From Thermoplasmata archaeon (GTDB lineage Archaea; Thermoplasmatota; E2; DHVEG-1): a stretch of DNA of 18,618 nt. The notes under the pieces are model-generated. The model did no database searches. It was given only the letters and a program-made list of their open reading frames with translations, and was not told the origin of the DNA. Positions 16,409 to 18,618 of the stretch are shown piece after piece. How positions within the stretch are numbered: position 1 is the stretch's first letter; each line of letters opens with the position of its first letter. The translations under genes were made by a program, and so were the position numbers. The DNA is taken from positions 1-18,618 of the forward strand of contig QMTB01000008.1 of the NCBI GenBank assembly GCA_003649845.1, given 5' to 3'.

Positions 16409-17866
16409 ATGAAAACTGCAGAGGAGTATAAAGAATCCCTTAGAAGGATGCGCCCTAATATCTATAAGTTTGGAGAGCTTATAAAAGATGTAACTACTCA
16501 TCCTGCTACTAGACGCACTATAGAAGGTCATGCTAAAATCTTTGAAGCATCTCAACAAAAAGAATATGAAGCTATACTTACCACGAAATCTATCTTCACA
16601 GGTAAAAAAATTAGTAGATACCTTTCTGTGATTAAAACCGCAGATGATATGATAATGAATGTTAAGATGAAACGACTTATGTTTCAACTCACTGGTACTT
16701 GCACTGGTGGTAGATGCGTTGGTTTCAATGCTTTAAACGCTATGTGGTCTACAACCTATGATATTGATAGAGAATCTAGGACAAACTATCATGAGAGACT
16801 TAGAAACTGGCTTAAAAAAGCACAAGAAGAAGATATAACAGTTGCAGGTGCACTTACTGATCCAAAAGGTGATAGAACTAAAACACCATCTCAACAGGAG
16901 GACCCAGATTTATATCTCCATGTTGTTGAGGAGAGAGAAGATGGTATAATTGTTAGAGGAGCAAAGGTTATGATCGCTGGTGTAGCTGCAGCTAATGAGA
17001 TCTTTATAATGCCAGGTTCAAGGTATAAAGAAGAGGATAGAGATTATGCCATCTCCTTTGTTATACCTAGGGATATCAATGGTTTAACTATCATTGAAAC
17101 TAGGCATCCAAGTGATCTCAGGGAATATGAAGACGGTTTTGATATACCAGTAGAATATGGTGGTATCACACAGGCTTATCTACTATTTAACGATGTTTTT
17201 ATTCCAAAAGAAAGAATATTTATGTATAGAGAGTATAAGTATACCTCAGAAGCTGTTCTGAATTTTGTAGCACCTTATAGATCTGCTATCGGTGGATGTG
17301 TAGCTGGACAAGGAGATGTTATGATAGGTGCATCTATACTTATGACTAGAGCTAATGGACTTAATGAAAAAATCTTTAGAGAGAAGATCATCAGGATGAT
17401 TATAAATAATGAAACAACCTTTGGTATGGGTGTAGCTGCTGCTGCTCTAGGGAGGATGCATCCTTCTGGTGTTTGGATACCAAATATGTTACTATCCAAT
17501 GTTAATAAGGTTCATGTAGGTACTCTACCATATGATACTAAGAGGATTACTCAAGATATAGCAGGTGGCATCGGCGAAACAGGTTGTCTACCATCCTATA
17601 AAGATCTTATGAATCCAGAGTATGGAGAATTACTATTAAAATATCTTAAAGCTAATTCTTCTGGTGAAACTAGAGCGAAGATTGCTAGATTTATAGAATG
17701 GCTTACAATTGGTGCAGGTGTACCAGGTTGTATGCATGGCGGTGGTTCTCCAGATGGAGCTAAACTATTAGTTTCAGCTAACACTGATTTAGAAGGATAT
17801 ATAGAGTTAGCAAAAAAACTGATAGATATAAAAGAAGATATAGTAGTGGAGAAGAAAAAAGGATAA
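16409..17866 (+). CDS. Flavoprotein of the 4-hydroxybutyryl-CoA dehydratase / 4-hydroxyphenylacetate 3-hydroxylase family, catalytic residues diverged
   Basis: A 485 aa, full-length member of the family of AbfD (4-hydroxybutyryl-CoA dehydratase/vinylacetyl-CoA isomerase), which has an acyl-CoA-dehydrogenase-like fold with FAD and a [4Fe-4S] cluster. Shared blocks include FSTTYDID-like WSTTYDID (113-120), GALTDPKGDR (147-156), VRGAK, FNDVFIP (260-266), IAGGIG and MHGGGSP. In Clostridium AbfD, as I recall, Cys99, Cys103, His292 and Cys299 hold the cluster. Here the first pair is Cys98 and Cys103, one residue further apart, Cys297 is kept, but the histidine position is Tyr290. Residues matching AbfD Gln101, Tyr296 and Lys300 also differ (Gly, Ile294, Val298). 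A true dehydratase is therefore doubtful; it may bind only FAD, or catalyse another acyl-CoA reaction. It ends the etf operon, just after the five-cysteine DUF6125 gene. Confidence 0.85.
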   Translation: MKTAEEYKESLRRMRPNIYKFGELIKDVTTHPATRRTIEGHAKIFEASQQKEYEAILTTKSIFTGKKISRYLSVIKTADDMIMNVKMKRLMFQLTGTCTGGRCVGFNALNAMWSTTYDIDRESRTNYHERLRNWLKKAQEEDITVAGALTDPKGDRTKTPSQQEDPDLYLHVVEEREDGIIVRGAKVMIAGVAAANEIFIMPGSRYKEEDRDYAISFVIPRDINGLTIIETRHPSDLREYEDGFDIPVEYGGITQAYLLFNDVFIPKERIFMYREYKYTSEAVLNFVAPYRSAIGGCVAGQGDVMIGASILMTRANGLNEKIFREKIIRMIINNETTFGMGVAAAALGRMHPSGVWIPNMLLSNVNKVHVGTLPYDTKRITQDIAGGIGETGCLPSYKDLMNPEYGELLLKYLKANSSGETRAKIARFIEWLTIGAGVPGCMHGGGSPDGAKLLVSANTDLEGYIELAKKLIDIKEDIVVEKKKG

Positions 17867-17981
17867 CCTCTATTGGTTTTAGATTAAAGCAAGATTATTA
17901 TATTCAGAGGGATAATGATTATCATTTTAACCTTTATGAGATACTATTACTTCCGATGAATCTTTCAGAAACCAATAGAGG
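17867..17981. repeat. Long-range perfect 13-bp inverted repeat in the convergent spacer
   Basis: CCTCTATTGGTTT (17867-17879) begins right after the AbfD-like stop codon and has its exact reverse complement at 17969-17981. AGATT (17881-17885) and AATCT (17959-17963) add five inner pairs, so the RNA of either strand can fold into a long interrupted stem enclosing about 70 nt. It may be a two-way 3' end structure for the converging genes, a small structured RNA, or the ends of a very short mobile-element remnant. No clear target-site duplication is seen at its borders. Confidence 0.55.
17910..17924. promoter_or_regulatory. Fur-box-like palindrome of doubtful function
   Basis: GGATAATGATTATCA matches 14 of 15 positions of the bacterial Fur 7-1-7 consensus TGATAATNATTATCA. 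It lies inside the inverted repeat between two converging genes, not at a promoter, so it may be chance in AT-rich DNA. Confidence 0.2.
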
Positions 17982-18015
17982 AAAATTCTCCTAGCTTAAA
18001 ATCTTCTCTAATTTT

Positions 18016-18618
18016 TTAGATTGAATCTAACAATTTGTTGATAAAAAATTTTATATCCTTAGATTTACGTGTTATATTCATATAGAATTCAGTGCTGTTT
18101 TGCGCTCCTTCTTCATCTTCGACATCTATAGCAACAAAATATTTACCCTTCTTCTTCCAACTATGAGAGATGTTAAATACATAACCTGAAGGATATGGTC
18201 CAGCATCCTGAGAGCTATCACCCCACCAAATATAATAAGTAAGATTATCACCATCAGGATCTACCGCATAAACAGAAAAATTATAGACAACACCAGGTTT
18301 ACCACTATGAGGACCACTAATCACAGGAGCCTCAGGAGGATGGTCAGGGTAACCTAAACCAAAAGCATAGAGTCCACCGCTGTTGGAAGAAGTACCACCT
18401 ACATATATAGTACCATCACTACCAATAGCTGGTGAGGAGTCAGCTCTCCAACCACCGACTTTACGACGCCAAACCTCTGTACCAGTAGAGATATTAACAG
18501 CTATAATCCAACCACCTTCATCACCAACTTTACACATCGGTATGTATAGTGTTCCATCACTAGATAGTGCAGGTGAACCATGAATCATAGCTAGATCTTT
18601 ACCAGGATTATAACTCCA
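18016..18618 (-). CDS. Secreted PQQ-like beta-propeller / PKD-domain protein, C-terminal part
   Basis: The frame is open to the right edge of the window, so the N-terminus and any signal peptide lie outside; 200 residues are visible. The ATG at 18588 is internal: the ten codons before it (WSYNPGKDLA) continue a propeller repeat. Residues about 1-87 are PQQ-like propeller repeats, shown by GSPALSSDGTLYIP, AVNISTGTEVW, SSPAIGSDGTIYVGG and GLYAFG. A linker (PPEAPVISGP) leads to a PKD domain at about 93-185 with A-V-D-P-D-G-D, W-W-G-D-S, H-S-W-K-K-K-G-K-Y and V-E-D-E-E-G. A short basic and hydrophobic tail (RKSKDIKFFINKLLDSI) ends the protein. Such proteins are common on the surface of Thermoplasmatota-like archaea. 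The ligand is unknown, and no link to the acyl-CoA island is evident. Confidence 0.88.
   Translation of the reverse strand, partial: WSYNPGKDLAMIHGSPALSSDGTLYIPMCKVGDEGGWIIAVNISTGTEVWRRKVGGWRADSSPAIGSDGTIYVGGTSSNSGGLYAFGLGYPDHPPEAPVISGPHSGKPGVVYNFSVYAVDPDGDNLTYYIWWGDSSQDAGPYPSGYVFNISHSWKKKGKYFVAIDVEDEEGAQNSTEFYMNITRKSKDIKFFINKLLDSI

Noticed and set aside
16409..17866. Direct naming as 4-hydroxybutyryl-CoA dehydratase of a CO2-fixation cycle
   Set aside because: Cluster and catalytic residues appear changed, and no other gene of the hydroxypropionate/hydroxybutyrate or dicarboxylate/hydroxybutyrate cycles is recognisable beyond shared beta-oxidation enzymes.
18383..18583. 66-codon plus-strand frame at the right edge
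   Set aside because: It is antisense to the PQQ-propeller repeats and its proline-rich product mirrors the repeated codons there.
1..18618. CRISPR arrays, transposases, integrases, tRNA or rRNA genes, defence systems
   Set aside because: Searched for by eye; no regular repeat-spacer pattern, no transposase or nuclease motifs and no tRNA-like cloverleaf sequence was seen.

Overview
The window looks like a piece of an AT-rich archaeal chromosome, most likely an uncultured Thermoplasmatota-type euryarchaeon. Support is indirect: A/T-rich TATA-like boxes about 25 nt before likely transcript starts, GGTGA/GGAGG Shine-Dalgarno sites, heavy use of AGA/AGG (Arg) and ATA (Ile) codons, a CobO-type corrinoid adenosyltransferase, and a secreted PQQ-propeller/PKD protein of a kind common in that group. 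No rRNA or tRNA gene is present, so the placement is tentative.

Layout. (1) 1-1378, minus: a secreted protein with two LamG-like domains, running off the left edge. (2) 1379-1896: about 520 bp of AT-rich non-coding DNA with divergent promoters. (3) 1897-4678, plus: acyl-CoA dehydrogenase and acyl-CoA synthetase. (4) 4759-7576, plus, own promoter: thiolase, 3-hydroxyacyl-CoA dehydrogenase, enoyl-CoA hydratase. (5) 11200 down to 7623, minus: cobalamin adenosyltransferase, mutase large subunit, B12-binding mutase small subunit, MeaB-type GTPase. (6) 11358-17866, plus: a second acyl-CoA dehydrogenase/acyl-CoA synthetase pair, EtfB, EtfA, a DUF6125 protein and a flavoprotein related to 4-hydroxybutyryl-CoA dehydratase. 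(7) 17867-18015: a convergent spacer with a long inverted repeat. (8) 18016-18618, minus: the C-terminal part of a PQQ-propeller/PKD secreted protein, running off the right edge.

How it works together. The central 16 kb is a nearly self-contained short-chain acyl-CoA oxidation island. The synthetases activate acids, the dehydrogenases with EtfAB desaturate them, and crotonase, hydroxyacyl-CoA dehydrogenase and thiolase yield acetyl-CoA. The mutase would usually be labelled methylmalonyl-CoA mutase. However, its two substrate-determining positions read Phe89 and Gln207, not the Tyr89/Arg207 of methylmalonyl-CoA mutase. That is the signature of isobutyryl-CoA mutase. No epimerase or propionyl-CoA carboxylase accompanies it. 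The most economical reading is an archaeal pathway that isomerises isobutyryl-CoA to butyryl-CoA and oxidises it to two acetyl-CoA, with its own B12 loading and repair genes.

The second notable item is the AbfD-like protein at the end of the last operon. It keeps the fold motifs of 4-hydroxybutyryl-CoA dehydratase but lacks several of the cluster and catalytic residues, and it is paired with a five-cysteine protein of unknown function.
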